Assembly: GCA_002284855.1 (NCBI GenBank) | Contig: CP015603.1 | Location: 124,001 to 188,000 of the forward strand | Direction: 5' to 3' | From: Actinobacteria bacterium IMCC25003 | GTDB lineage: Bacteria; Actinomycetota; Actinomycetes; Nanopelagicales; Nanopelagicaceae | DNA length: 64,000 nucleotides | Shown here: one piece after another, positions 35,316-45,065 of the stretch | Layout of the letters: every line of letters begins with the position of its first letter | How positions within the stretch are numbered: the stretch's first letter is position 1 | The notes under the pieces: generated by a model | The model's database searches: none | The model's input: only the letters and a program-made list of their open reading frames with translations | Told to the model about the DNA's origin: nothing | Program-made: the position numbers and the translations under genes

Positions 35316-36209
35316 GTGGCAGTCTCTATTCATAACTCTAAGTGCGCGGTTGTGTTCCTAGTAATTAACCAAATACAGGATCTTCCAGTTCTCGCTATTA
35401 ATTCCGTTATTCAAAACTCCAACTCTCCAATCTTTATCGGGACAGTACGAGAGCAAGATCAAGAAGGTCTCCCGAAAGATGCGCGGATTACATTTATTGA
35501 CCTCAGCGCTGACGCCTCTGAGTTGGGCATCCCTGTAGGAACCGGCAATTATGAAAGTTTTGAGAAAGATGTGTTTTTCTCGCTCGTGCAATTAAAGTGG
35601 GCTCTCTTTAAACATGTATCTACGATTAGTGGTTGTGACTTTTTGATTTACAACGATATTGATGTGTTCTGGCTCCGACCAGTATTACCTGATTTGTTAG
35701 AAGCATTTGAAAAGTCTCCAACAACCCAGATGATGATTCAGCATTTCACGTGGGTGCCTGGACAGCCGCAACTGTGTATGGGTTTCGTAGTGTTCAGAAT
35801 GGGTAATTATTTTGACACGCTAGTAAACGAGGCATCCAACTTGCATGCACTGATGCTTAAAACCAATCCTCGAAGTGGTGACGACGATGTGATCACTATG
35901 CTTTATCGAAGAGAGCATTTCCCGGCTGAAATTCAATTACTTCCACAGACAACGTTTCCCGTTGGCAATTTACTGAACTTATTCTCAAAGCGCGATCAAT
36001 TCCCTGGATTGCAGCCGTTCTCCCCATATATTTTTCATGCAAATTTTGTAGTGGGGCTAAAAAAGAAACTTCTCATAACGAGTGTTGCCTACCGGCAACA
36101 CAATCTTGATTTGAGTGCAGTTCCCTTTATTAAGCGAATTGTGATGCTCTATCAGGTCCCAATTTTTAGACTCTATTTCAATTTGAGAAGAATTGTAAAG
36201 CCCAAGTAG
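35316..36209 (+). CDS. Nucleotide-diphospho-sugar transferase (GT77-like)
   Basis: A 297-residue GT-A type protein. FLIYNDIDVFWLRPVLP carries a DxD motif, followed by a GFVVFRMGNYFDTLV segment and DDDVITMLY, the pattern of PF03407/GT77 proteins best known from plants and algae. The acceptor is unknown. Start is a GTG; no strong RBS. It heads a plus-strand run of six glycan genes (35316-40510). Confidence 0.65.
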   Translation: MAVSIHNSKCAVVFLVINQIQDLPVLAINSVIQNSNSPIFIGTVREQDQEGLPKDARITFIDLSADASELGIPVGTGNYESFEKDVFFSLVQLKWALFKHVSTISGCDFLIYNDIDVFWLRPVLPDLLEAFEKSPTTQMMIQHFTWVPGQPQLCMGFVVFRMGNYFDTLVNEASNLHALMLKTNPRSGDDDVITMLYRREHFPAEIQLLPQTTFPVGNLLNLFSKRDQFPGLQPFSPYIFHANFVVGLKKKLLITSVAYRQHNLDLSAVPFIKRIVMLYQVPIFRLYFNLRRIVKPK

Positions 36210-36230
36210 AACTATGGTTGGACAATAGTT

Positions 36231-37115
36231 ATGTCGAATATGTGGGAGGAGATAAGACCTTCGAGGTTAAGAGTATTGCTGACGTACACCAAGCGTGCTA
36301 TTCGGTGGAGAAGGAACAGTGCTCCTTATTTATCTGGAGATTTGTTCTCAGATATGTCCGATGTGAGTATGTACCCCCCTCGGTTTCGAGGAAAGCAACC
36401 AGATTTGGATTCAATACGTGCTGCAAAAGTAATCTTTTGCCCAAGTGACAAACTTCAGGATTTCTTCATGGAATTTCATGACGCCGTTTCGGCACGAGTC
36501 ATAATTTGCGGAAATAGTGATCATGAATTCAAAGAGCTACCCGAAAATATACCCGGGAGCGTTAAGCAACTTTTTTTACAGAATTCCTTCATTTCAGACC
36601 ATCCGCTTGTAACTACCTTGCCTATTGGAGTCGAAAATTTTCGGTGGGGGGTAAATGGAAATCCGCGAAACTTGACTCAGGGGAGAAATTGGCCTGATCG
36701 AAAGAATGAAATTTTGATCGGACCTCTTGGCTTGACTCACCCGATAAGGCTTGAAGTTAGGAATAATTTTTCAATTCCAGCTGAAGGTATCAAGCTCATT
36801 CAAAATCGTTTGGAGCCTGCTCGATATGCCAGACTCGCAAGGGAAACACGCTATGTGGCTGCCATTCGAGGTAACGGTGTTGATACACATCGCCACTGGG
36901 AAACTCTCTACCGAGGTGGCATACCGTTGATTCTCCGTGATGCTTGGAGCGATGGGATAAAGGGACTTCGTTTGCCATTTATTGAAGTAGACGCTTGGGA
37001 CGCTCAACAATTGCACTTAATCACTGCAAACCATGAAAATTTGGGCTTTAATCCAGCCCAAATCCCTGCATTGTGGTGGCCATATTGGAAAGAAATAATT
37101 GCTTCGTACCTATAA
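36231..37115 (+). CDS. Exostosin-like glycosyltransferase
   Basis: A 294-residue protein whose C-terminal part (RYVAAIRGNGVDTHRHWETLYRGGIPLIL) matches the conserved donor-site segment of exostosin-like (GT47-related) bacterial proteins, where the RGNGxDTHRxWE-type motif binds the nucleotide sugar. The N-terminal half is not recognisable. It ends 7 bases before the preferred start of the following FkbM gene. Confidence 0.6.
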   Translation: MSNMWEEIRPSRLRVLLTYTKRAIRWRRNSAPYLSGDLFSDMSDVSMYPPRFRGKQPDLDSIRAAKVIFCPSDKLQDFFMEFHDAVSARVIICGNSDHEFKELPENIPGSVKQLFLQNSFISDHPLVTTLPIGVENFRWGVNGNPRNLTQGRNWPDRKNEILIGPLGLTHPIRLEVRNNFSIPAEGIKLIQNRLEPARYARLARETRYVAAIRGNGVDTHRHWETLYRGGIPLILRDAWSDGIKGLRLPFIEVDAWDAQQLHLITANHENLGFNPAQIPALWWPYWKEIIASYL

Positions 37116-37122
37116 TCTCTTC

Positions 37123-37974
37123 GTGAACGTCAAAAAAGCCTTACAGAGAATTGTCACTGGACAGCTTGAAGAATTAGGAATAAATCTTTCTCGTAACACC
37201 ACTACAACTGGCTTGACTGCCAAGAGTGAGGTTTTAAACCTACTCGGGCGCATTCGCCCTCAAGACAATGGACATAGATTAATTCGTGTTGGTGGCCCTG
37301 GAGATGGCGGTTATCTCATACCAGATGACCTGACTGGAATTTCAGAGTGTTTTTCACCGGGGAGTAACAAGCTCTCCAATTTCGAGAGTGAGATTGCACA
37401 AAACTGGCAGATTAAATCCTTCATCTGCGACTCGGTTGATGAAAAGCCATCAGATTTGACCGCTTTACAAGACTTCACCGAAGCGTGGGTTGGGCCTGCA
37501 ACTGATGGCAAAAAATATATCTCTCTTGAGGATTGGGTTGAGGAAAAGAGCCAATCTCAGGGAGATTTAATGCTTCAAATTGATATCGAAGGTGCCGAGT
37601 TCTTAACATTATTGGCAGCCTCGACACATTTACTAAACAGATTTCGAATTGTTGTTATTGAACTTCACTTTCTGGAGGCGCTGAAGAATAAGTGGGCTTT
37701 CGACCAAATCTATTTCCCGTTTTTTGACAAAATACTAAGTGAGTTTGATGTGGTTCACCTACACCCCAATAATTGTTGTGGAACTTGGACTTATGGTGAT
37801 TTCGAATTCCCTAGGATTATTGAATTAACTTTGCATCGGAAGAATCGTAGTATGTACTCACGTCCAGTTTCGTCCTCAAGAAATGAACTCGATCACCCCA
37901 ATGTAGAATCAAGCAAAGATTTTTCACTTAATTTCTCAGAAATTGGCAATCGCATTACCGTCGAGTGGGATTGA
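37123..37974 (+). CDS. FkbM-family methyltransferase
   Basis: About 283 residues from the GTG at 37123; an upstream in-frame TTG at 37099 would overlap the previous gene by 17 bases. RVGGPGDGGYLIPDD is a variant motif I, and MLQIDIEGAEFLTLLAAS with VVIELHFLE are typical FkbM elements. It presumably O-methylates a sugar of the local glycan. The last 40 residues are polar and not conserved-looking. Confidence 0.82.
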   Translation: MNVKKALQRIVTGQLEELGINLSRNTTTTGLTAKSEVLNLLGRIRPQDNGHRLIRVGGPGDGGYLIPDDLTGISECFSPGSNKLSNFESEIAQNWQIKSFICDSVDEKPSDLTALQDFTEAWVGPATDGKKYISLEDWVEEKSQSQGDLMLQIDIEGAEFLTLLAASTHLLNRFRIVVIELHFLEALKNKWAFDQIYFPFFDKILSEFDVVHLHPNNCCGTWTYGDFEFPRIIELTLHRKNRSMYSRPVSSSRNELDHPNVESSKDFSLNFSEIGNRITVEWD

Positions 37975-37983
37975 GCCGACATA

Positions 37984-38808
37984 ATGAAAAGTCCAACTGT
38001 GCTTGTGGCGATTGGCCATGGTTTGTATGAACCCTGGCTCAATATTCTTTATCAAGGTCAAGAAAAAACTTGGTTAAACGCTGATCCCCCTTTGGGGGTC
38101 TCGACAATTCACTACCATGGCACTCCTGTAGGCAAGATTGGGTGGAAGCTTGATCGGCTTCATGAATGGTTAAGATGGAAGAATCGTTGGTTTGCGACTT
38201 TTCTTAGGCTGATAGATCGAATAAGAGGAGTACTCCTGCTTCTATTCATTCCAAGGATTTCTACATCGAAAGAAATCAAGTCCAGTCATTTAGCGTTGCA
38301 TATTCACTTTCCTGATACCTATCAAAATGTAAGGTGGAAAGACTTGGCAATTTTGAATTATTTCATTAATGAGCGAAGCGAGGATTTTATTTTATTTACA
38401 ACGACATCCTCATACATTCATTATGCTCACCTCGTCGAGAGGGTTTCAGGGCTTTATGTTCAAGATTTTTATGGGGGAGTAGTTCCATATGATGGTGCTA
38501 AATTTGCTGCAGGAAATAATCGTCTCATCTCAAGGAGTGCGGCAGTGAAACTGTTAAAACATAGAATTTACTTTGATCCGGGATATATTGAAGATGTTGC
38601 AATGGGGAAGGCTTTCGAAAAATTAAAGATTAAATTGGAGTCTCTCCCGAGCTTGAATTTTACTGATATTCAAGGTGTTGAGAATTTAACTGAGGAAGTC
38701 TTCTTGAAAAATTATCATTTCAGAATGAAATCTGGTACTTTCGGGAATCGGTTAGATGTCCCCATAATGTTATCCCTACACAATAAAATTGCAAATGAGT
38801 TTATATAA
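37984..38808 (+). CDS. Uncharacterised protein, possibly GT31-like glycosyltransferase
   Basis: A 274-residue protein without a clear family match from inspection. The segment FYGGVVPYDGAKFAAGNNRLISRSAAVKLL...GYIEDVAMGKAFEKL resembles the acceptor-side and catalytic part of beta-1,3-galactosyltransferase/fringe-like GT31 enzymes (gap-S-R...E-D-V-xxG). A GT-A DxD is not obvious. It is embedded among glycosyltransferase genes, which supports the idea. Moderate uncertainty. Confidence 0.6.
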   Translation: MKSPTVLVAIGHGLYEPWLNILYQGQEKTWLNADPPLGVSTIHYHGTPVGKIGWKLDRLHEWLRWKNRWFATFLRLIDRIRGVLLLLFIPRISTSKEIKSSHLALHIHFPDTYQNVRWKDLAILNYFINERSEDFILFTTTSSYIHYAHLVERVSGLYVQDFYGGVVPYDGAKFAAGNNRLISRSAAVKLLKHRIYFDPGYIEDVAMGKAFEKLKIKLESLPSLNFTDIQGVENLTEEVFLKNYHFRMKSGTFGNRLDVPIMLSLHNKIANEFI

Positions 38809-38809
38809 A

Positions 38810-39787
38810 ATGAAGACTGCGTTATCAGTTTCATTTGCGAATTGGCCAAACCCTATCGGTTCTTCAGAAGAAATTTTTGCGAGCCTTCTTTCCTTAGCGC
38901 TTAATCGGGAGGTCGTAGTTGAAACTGACCCACATAAGGTGGTTGATATTTGTATTGAGTCCGTCTACGGGAAAAAAGTTCTGCCTAGTTTTCAAGCCCG
39001 GGCATACCGTTACTTGGCTTCGCATTCAAAATCAGGTATTGATTTTGCTAATAGGAAATACTCTCCCAACCAACAACCCTCAAGAAAAGCAAGGTACTCC
39101 ATTTTTTTTACAGGTGAAAATGAACGACCCCCTTATGGAGACTGGGACTGTTACCTGTCTTTCGATTTAAACAGTTACGGGGGGAAGAATGCATATCTGC
39201 CTCTTTGGTGGATTACAAGCTCAGATTTAATTGGGCCAACAATTTCTCCGTACCTAGGGCGACCAATTACCATTGATGAAATGCTAAAGGCACGAGACGT
39301 TGATTTCATCTCTCGAAAGAAATTCTGTGTTGCATTTATTGGAAAGGCCTACCCGTTTCGGATGCAAGCAATCGCTGCGCTGTCAGCCATTGGAAAGGTT
39401 GATGTCTATGGCGGGATAGCTAGAAACTCAAATCGGAGGGCTGCCTTAGCAAAATTTGAAACTGCGCAGAAGTATAAATTTGTATTCGCTTTTGAAAACG
39501 ATCTGTTCCCTGGGTATGTCACCGAAAAGGCTCCTGAAGCGTGGGCGACTGGGGCAGTCCCTCTCTATTGGGGTTCTGACCCCGCGGGTTATTTGAACCA
39601 GGATGCAATGATTAATCTATCAAACTTCCAAAACCTCGAGTCCTTTACGGAGCGAGTACGAGATGTTGCTGGAAATTCCGAACTTTGGAGCAATATCGCA
39701 AATCAGCCGATTTTGAAGAGGAAGCCTGACCTTGACGAAGTGCTATCTGTCTTGCGGAAAGCGCTAGCGCCTCTGGTTCAGAGATAG
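38810..39787 (+). CDS. GT10 glycosyltransferase (alpha-1,3/1,4-fucosyltransferase-like)
   Basis: About 325 residues from the ATG at 38810, which follows the previous stop by one base; an ATG at 38795 and TTG at 38789 are in frame but overlap that gene. GT10 landmarks: FFTGENERPPYGDWDCYLSFD and YKFVFAFENDLFPGYVTEKAPEAWATGAVPLYWG, the donor-binding FENS/YVTEK region. The family uses GDP-fucose on GlcNAc or glucose; some members use other deoxyhexoses. Confidence 0.88.
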   Translation: MKTALSVSFANWPNPIGSSEEIFASLLSLALNREVVVETDPHKVVDICIESVYGKKVLPSFQARAYRYLASHSKSGIDFANRKYSPNQQPSRKARYSIFFTGENERPPYGDWDCYLSFDLNSYGGKNAYLPLWWITSSDLIGPTISPYLGRPITIDEMLKARDVDFISRKKFCVAFIGKAYPFRMQAIAALSAIGKVDVYGGIARNSNRRAALAKFETAQKYKFVFAFENDLFPGYVTEKAPEAWATGAVPLYWGSDPAGYLNQDAMINLSNFQNLESFTERVRDVAGNSELWSNIANQPILKRKPDLDEVLSVLRKALAPLVQR

Positions 39788-39796
39788 GCTTTAGAT

Positions 39797-40510
39797 GTGA
39801 GCACTCCTATACCTTTGTATGTAATTAATCTGGAGAAAGATGTAGATCGCTGGGAATCCGTTATGCAAGAGACGGCTAATTCTATCTTTAGAACCAACCG
39901 TGTCAACGCAATCAACTCTCGTAAATTGCCCGAACATGATTTCGTTTCCTCGGGGGTTCATGCAGCTTGGTTATCACATTTGAAAGCGATGAGTGACTTC
40001 TTGCAAACAGATGCAGAATTTGCATTGATTGCTGAAGATGATTTCCACATCACAAATATGAAAGAGCTATCGAACTATATCGAAATATTGAAGGCGCTTG
40101 ACTGGGATATGGTGCAACTCGGCTTTCTTAAGCCTGGGGTCGACACGAAGATAAAGATTTTTATTGCAAATACTGAGGGCTTGATATTCGACTTGTTAGG
40201 AAAGTTGAGTCAAATGCCTGGATTAACAACCAAAAGTTTTTCATCAAGGATGAGGGTAAAGCAGTCTCTTGACACTCCTAGAGGATTTGTTGTCGATGAC
40301 TGTCAGCCCGGAGCGCACTTTTACCTAGTTAGGCGCACTTTCTGTCAATCAATTTTAATTCTTAATAACCCACAGTTCCTCAGTATCGACGACTTTTATA
40401 CAGCTCTTTCCAGAATGCGTACCTTTAAAATGCTGCGGGTAAAGAGAAATTTGGCGACTCAAAAGCCATTCTCTGCATGGGCTGGTCCTAGATTCAAGCG
40501 CACTCTATAG
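39797..40510 (+). CDS. GT25 glycosyltransferase (LPS galactosyltransferase-like)
   Basis: A 237-residue protein starting at GTG. LYVINLEKDVDRW at the N-terminus and FALIAEDDFHIT (the EDD motif) define GT25; PGAHFYLVRRTFC is the conserved acceptor-side strand. Bacterial GT25 enzymes add galactose or glucose to lipooligosaccharide, and animal relatives modify collagen. Its TAG shares the palindrome CTATAG with the convergent GT11 stop. Confidence 0.88.
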   Translation: MSTPIPLYVINLEKDVDRWESVMQETANSIFRTNRVNAINSRKLPEHDFVSSGVHAAWLSHLKAMSDFLQTDAEFALIAEDDFHITNMKELSNYIEILKALDWDMVQLGFLKPGVDTKIKIFIANTEGLIFDLLGKLSQMPGLTTKSFSSRMRVKQSLDTPRGFVVDDCQPGAHFYLVRRTFCQSILILNNPQFLSIDDFYTALSRMRTFKMLRVKRNLATQKPFSAWAGPRFKRTL

Positions 40511-41350
40511 AAATCTGGAATCAACTTTCGTAAATTTCTTATAATGTAAAACATCGTCGTTCTTAAAGTCGCCTTTATAAAATGGGCTCGGTGAGTAAAC
40601 GGACTTACCTCTATTGGAAGCTAAAAATCCCCCCCACCAGCTGAGAGTTGAATTCGCAAGTACCAACGATTCTGCCAAACCCATCATTTTAAGCGCCTGC
40701 CATGCTGTTGAATCGCTAGGCGAAAAGACAAAATCCGGATTCAAATCAGCGATTAAAGAGGCCGCTGAACTGACGTCATCCGTTCCAACTACAAGTGGGA
40801 GATCTCCCCTGATAAATCTTCTGTAGTGATTAGCACCTATTAAGCCGTAAGTCGAATCACTTGTGACGTAGTCACCGCGTCGCACATGAACATACTGATA
40901 TTTCATCGGAAGCAGCTTAGGCATCTCAATATTAGACATTATTCTGTGAAGTTCAGGGTGCAGTACTTCTTCAACTTCCTCAACATTGCGCGAATTGATA
41001 AAGAATCCGGTAACAAGTTTAGGTATTGTCATCGGGAGTTCTGGAATAAAATAACTATCCCTTGTTCGAAGGGCACCCAGTTGCTTTTCAAGTAAGGTTG
41101 TTAGTGGCGCGTTTAGAGTTGATGCCTTATCCAGAGCCATACAGATGAATCCTGCCCAGTCTTTTCTTGTAACAAGTTGAACATGTTCACATTGATCCAG
41201 TTGAGAATACAAATCATCGCCTTTAAAACCGTTTGCGTGTGATGAATCCATAAATAGTGATACCTTCGAATTGTAATGCAGAGCTAACTTGTGACTGAAT
41301 GCCCATTGAAATAACTGGTTCCCAAGTCGACCTGATAGCTGCTGAAACAA
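40505..41350 (-). CDS. GT11 glycosyltransferase (alpha-1,2-fucosyltransferase-like), second copy
   Basis: A 281-residue protein with GRLGNQLFQWAFSHKLA, YVHVRRGDYVTSDSTYG and VLANSTLSWWGGFLAS. It contains a more canonical HxRRGDY than the copy at 33.4 kb. It lies 9 bases downstream of the UDP-glucuronate decarboxylase-like gene in a minus-strand run with the acyltransferase. Confidence 0.9.
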   Translation of the reverse strand: MFQQLSGRLGNQLFQWAFSHKLALHYNSKVSLFMDSSHANGFKGDDLYSQLDQCEHVQLVTRKDWAGFICMALDKASTLNAPLTTLLEKQLGALRTRDSYFIPELPMTIPKLVTGFFINSRNVEEVEEVLHPELHRIMSNIEMPKLLPMKYQYVHVRRGDYVTSDSTYGLIGANHYRRFIRGDLPLVVGTDDVSSAASLIADLNPDFVFSPSDSTAWQALKMMGLAESLVLANSTLSWWGGFLASNRGKSVYSPSPFYKGDFKNDDVLHYKKFTKVDSRFL

Positions 41351-41359
41351 TTTGTTAAA

Positions 41360-42295
41360 CTACTTCGAAAGCGCTGTCTTGAAGTATTCGACTGACGCTT
41401 GAATGCCTTCTCTAAGTTCAATCGTAGGTTCCCACGCCAAATCTTCCTTGGCTTGAGAGATATCTGGTTTTCGTTGCTTGGGGTCATCTGAAGGGAGAGG
41501 TTTAAATTCGATTTTGGAGTTTGAACCGGTTAGCTCGATAATCAATTCTGCGAGTTGAAGCATTGTAAATTCATTAGGGTTTCCAAGGTTGATCGGCCCT
41601 TGAATTTCCTTATGTGAAAACGCAAGTTTAAAAAGTCCGTCAACGAGGTCACTTACAAAACAGAAGGATCTAGTCTGGAGGCCATCGCCATACATTGTAA
41701 TTGGCAGATTTTGAAGTGCTTGGACTAGAAAATTGCTTACGACTCGACCGTCATTTAGTGCCATATTCGGTCCATATGTATTAAATATTCTCGCTACTTT
41801 TATCTCTACTTTATATTGACGATAGTAGTCAAAGAACAGCGCTTCGGAAGCTCTCTTACCTTCGTCATAACATGCGCGAATTCCTATGGGATTTACATTT
41901 CCCCAGTAAGTCTCCACCTGTGGCGAAATATTGGGGTCGCCGTACACCTCGCTTGTAGATGCCTGAACTATCCGAGCATTCTTTTCACGCGCTAACTCAA
42001 GCATGTTTATTGAGCCCAACAAGCTGGTTTTCAATGTTTGTACAGGGAACCGTTGATAATGGACTGGCGATGCTGGGCATGCTAAATTAAAAATCATATC
42101 TACTTCGGCAGAAAAAGGCACTGTCACGTCGTGACGAATCACTTCATAGTTCTTGTTATCAAGGAATTTCTTTACATTATCTCTTGACCCCGTAAAGAAA
42201 TTATCAATTGCCACTACTTCATGACCTTCTCGAAGTAACCGCTCGGTTAAGTGGGATCCAATAAACCCTGCTCCACCTGTAATGAGTATCCGCAT
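41360..42295 (-). CDS. UDP-glucuronate decarboxylase-type SDR
   Basis: 311 residues from the ATG at 42295; the open frame reaches 42394 but the extra 33 residues lack homology and overlap the upstream acyltransferase. NAD site [49 protein letters not shown] (YxxxK) and [10 protein letters not shown] are the signatures of UXS enzymes making UDP-xylose from UDP-glucuronate. A related reaction on another NDP-sugar is possible. A nucleotide-sugar dehydrogenase that could feed it lies at 24.2 kb. Confidence 0.9.
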   Translation of the reverse strand: MRILITGGAGFIGSHLTERLLREGHEVVAIDNFFTGSRDNVKKFLDNKNYEVIRHDVTVPFSAEVDMIFNLACPASPVHYQRFPVQTLKTSLLGSINMLELAREKNARIVQASTSEVYGDPNISPQVETYWGNVNPIGIRACYDEGKRASEALFFDYYRQYKVEIKVARIFNTYGPNMALNDGRVVSNFLVQALQNLPITMYGDGLQTRSFCFVSDLVDGLFKLAFSHKEIQGPINLGNPNEFTMLQLAELIIELTGSNSKIEFKPLPSDDPKQRKPDISQAKEDLAWEPTIELREGIQASVEYFKTALSK

Positions 42296-42317
42296 AACAA
42301 CCCTTCTCCGAGGAGCA

Positions 42318-43328
42318 CTATACCATTTTTGAGTTAACTCCCCAGTAACGTCTAATGGGTTCCTCAATAAACCTAAGAGACACTTTTGTGGCAAGAATAC
42401 TCAAAATTGAGGTAACTGAAATCTCTAGGGAAGCCCTCAAAATTGATGTCGAATCAAACTCAAATTTATTCAGCGCGAAACTAGTCAGGCTTAGTAATGG
42501 AAAGTGCCACAAATAGAAACCATACGAGTATTTACCAATTACGGCAAAAAACTTTGAGATGTTTGGTGGTGTAGATAACATGGAAAAAATCAGGATGCAT
42601 GCAGTAAATGGCCAAACGGATAATAGCGCTTGGTATTCGCCTAAATTTGATATTGAAAAGTAGATCGGAACCAAAAACAAACTAACTAGAAATATATAAC
42701 TTCGATATCTAGAGTATTCATGACGAAAAGCGAAAGCAATTAACCCGAATGAAAATCCCCATAATGCCCGCCCAAGTTGATTCAATAATTCTAATTCATA
42801 TACTGCCGAGGCAATGATGAGAATTGCCCCACAGGCCAAAGAGATGTATTTACTCTTGATAGTAAATACTTGGATTAGCGTGACCACAACATTTGCTACC
42901 CACTCCGCCGATAGACTCCAAACTGGATAGTCCACAAGAATCGCTGGTGAATAAAAGATTTGTAGCATTAGTAAAGAAATCACAAGAGTGGGAATGCTTA
43001 GAATTATTGGACTAGTCGCTGGCTCTTCAAGTAACCAATGCTTTGCGTTGATTACCAAGTCATAAACAATGGTAAATAAGACTATCGCCAAAACCATGGG
43101 AAATATTCTGATGAATCTAGAGGCAAGAAATCTCCCGGCATCTTTACTGTTCCTCACTCTAGCTAAGGTGGGAGCTAAGACAAAGCCACTCAAGACAAAG
43201 AAAAAATCAACAGCAATATACAAGTGACTGAAAACATTTATGCGGTTCCCGACGACATGAAACACGAGTATGCAAAATGCTGCTAGCCCACGTGCGCCAT
43301 CAAGAGCATACATCCGAGATTGATTCAT
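42318..43328 (-). CDS. Acyltransferase 3 family membrane protein (OafA-like)
   Basis: A 336-residue polytopic protein with about ten membrane helices. The N-terminal [20 protein letters not shown] with its catalytic-type His, and [10 protein letters not shown], plus R(F)IRIFPM, are typical of OafA/NodX-type O-acetyltransferases of surface glycans. It lacks the periplasmic SGNH domain of longer members. Divergent from the membrane glycosyltransferase at 43377. Confidence 0.9.
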   Translation of the reverse strand: MNQSRMYALDGARGLAAFCILVFHVVGNRINVFSHLYIAVDFFFVLSGFVLAPTLARVRNSKDAGRFLASRFIRIFPMVLAIVLFTIVYDLVINAKHWLLEEPATSPIILSIPTLVISLLMLQIFYSPAILVDYPVWSLSAEWVANVVVTLIQVFTIKSKYISLACGAILIIASAVYELELLNQLGRALWGFSFGLIAFAFRHEYSRYRSYIFLVSLFLVPIYFSISNLGEYQALLSVWPFTACILIFSMLSTPPNISKFFAVIGKYSYGFYLWHFPLLSLTSFALNKFEFDSTSILRASLEISVTSILSILATKVSLRFIEEPIRRYWGVNSKMV

Positions 43329-43376
43329 TTATTCCTTATCAGAGTTTAATCCCTTGCACTACTGTAGATTGGGATC

Positions 43377-45065
43377 GTGAATCTTCTGGGGCGTTTAAAC
43401 CTTAAGTCTCCAAATTTCTATTTGACTCCACTTTTTGCCGTTGCGATATTTGAAAATCTCATTGCCGCGACTTGGAATGTCGATCCGTATCACGAAGGTG
43501 CGCTCTTTCCGACAGCAGTTGGCTTGGCTGAGGGTTTAGCCCCTTTTAGAGAGATAAATCAGCAGTATGGTTTCTTGGGTCCACTATTGGTTTCCCTACC
43601 ACTGCATTTATTTGGGAATTACCTAATTTTCCAAAGACTGTTCGGTTTTTCTCTTACAATCCTAATTTCTTTGCTCTTCTACTCTTATTTGAAAACCTTG
43701 ACAAATAAGACAGTTGCTAAACACGTAACTCTTATTTGGATGTCAATCAGCCCCATTTGGAGTTGGTCGCTTGACCGCAACGCTTTGAGTGGTGGTTATT
43801 GGCCCAACCAGCTTGGGACATTTCTGGTACTGCTCGGCTTACTCTTTTTAAAAAGGTCTAGATTTGAGGCGTTGCTTGCTGGATTCTTCATATTTCTTTC
43901 ATCGCAAGCACGAGTGGAATTTATCTTCGTTTGGCTATTTATTTCTGTTGCAATTCTAATTAAGGAAAAGGGCAGAAGAATATTTTGGGCAGTTGGTAGT
44001 TCTTTATCTTTTTTACTCATTTTCTTTTACCTGATTTCAAATAATTCGTTAAACCAGTGGTATGAACAAACTCTTCTCGTCTGGACCATGAATCCTCCAG
44101 ATGTGGTGACAATTAATGCAAAGTTTTTGATAATTAATTTAATTAGTTTCCTTTCAATTTCAATCATCGGTGCCTTGTTGTTTGCTTCAGCCTGGGGATT
44201 AACGAGTAAATCCGGTAAGGTTTGGGTTTCCGTGTGCTTACAATTGGTTTTGGTCTGTATATTTCTCTCTGTACCACGGTATCTCAATTTTCAAATCAAG
44301 ATTGGGCGCTTTGATATTGTCGATCCCATCAAGTTTGCCTTCACGAATACTCTGTTTTCATTCATTAATATGACTTTACTGGTTTGTTTTATTCTTGTCT
44401 GTTTTTTTACTTGGCAGAAGAGACCAAAGTTATCTCAAATATTTGGTCTGTTTGACTCCACCCAGTTATCCTTACTAGCTTCTTGTGTGGGGCTCTTGGC
44501 GTTGTTCCATAACTTTAACCCGGACTACATACATATGGTCTGGCCGATTTTTGCCGCATTGATGATTTCCTTACTTCCAGATTTATCTAAATCAAGACTT
44601 GCCAAAATGACAGCAAAATCTAGTGCAATCTTTGTTCTTGCTTTAATTGTCGGATCAAGTCTTATCTTCTTGACACATTTGCTGGAACAGGTGCATCCCT
44701 ATAAGACCCCCATGCTGAAAGGGCTGTATGGGAACTCTACACTTCAGGTTGAAAACCTTGACAATTCCTTCACGGTGATTGACAAGCAAGTCGAAAGGAA
44801 AAAGGTTTTGATGGTGTGTTATACCGGCTTGTTATCAGTAAGCACTGAGGGTTATTTAGGTGTAGATGAGTGGAGTTGGAATCTACAACCAAAGGAAATG
44901 ATTTCACATAGGTTAGACAAAATGCAGAAGGAAAACCTAGTTCTTGCCTGCCATCTGTCAGCTGATGAAGTCGCGAGAATCAACTATTTACAGAGGGAAG
45001 GCCTTCTCAAGCTAATTGAAAAAAACAATTCGTTTCATTTATATAGAGTTACTCAATCCTTCTAG
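43377..45065 (+). CDS. Polytopic membrane protein, GT-C-like glycosyltransferase candidate
   Basis: A 562-residue protein with about 10-11 membrane helices. An early loop with acidic and His residues (WNVDPYHEGALFPTAVGLAEGLAPFREINQQYGF) resembles the first external catalytic loop of GT-C enzymes that use polyprenyl-phosphate sugars. A C-terminal soluble domain of about 110 residues follows. It overlaps by 17 bases the convergent GtrB-like gene, which would make such donors. Start is GTG. Assignment by topology only. Confidence 0.7.
   Translation: MNLLGRLNLKSPNFYLTPLFAVAIFENLIAATWNVDPYHEGALFPTAVGLAEGLAPFREINQQYGFLGPLLVSLPLHLFGNYLIFQRLFGFSLTILISLLFYSYLKTLTNKTVAKHVTLIWMSISPIWSWSLDRNALSGGYWPNQLGTFLVLLGLLFLKRSRFEALLAGFFIFLSSQARVEFIFVWLFISVAILIKEKGRRIFWAVGSSLSFLLIFFYLISNNSLNQWYEQTLLVWTMNPPDVVTINAKFLIINLISFLSISIIGALLFASAWGLTSKSGKVWVSVCLQLVLVCIFLSVPRYLNFQIKIGRFDIVDPIKFAFTNTLFSFINMTLLVCFILVCFFTWQKRPKLSQIFGLFDSTQLSLLASCVGLLALFHNFNPDYIHMVWPIFAALMISLLPDLSKSRLAKMTAKSSAIFVLALIVGSSLIFLTHLLEQVHPYKTPMLKGLYGNSTLQVENLDNSFTVIDKQVERKKVLMVCYTGLLSVSTEGYLGVDEWSWNLQPKEMISHRLDKMQKENLVLACHLSADEVARINYLQREGLLKLIEKNNSFHLYRVTQSF

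Noticed and set aside
42296-42394. Long N-terminal extension of the UDP-glucuronate decarboxylase-like protein
   Set aside because: The NAD-binding strand begins at the ATG at 42295, as in homologues; the extension overlaps the acyltransferase gene in another frame.
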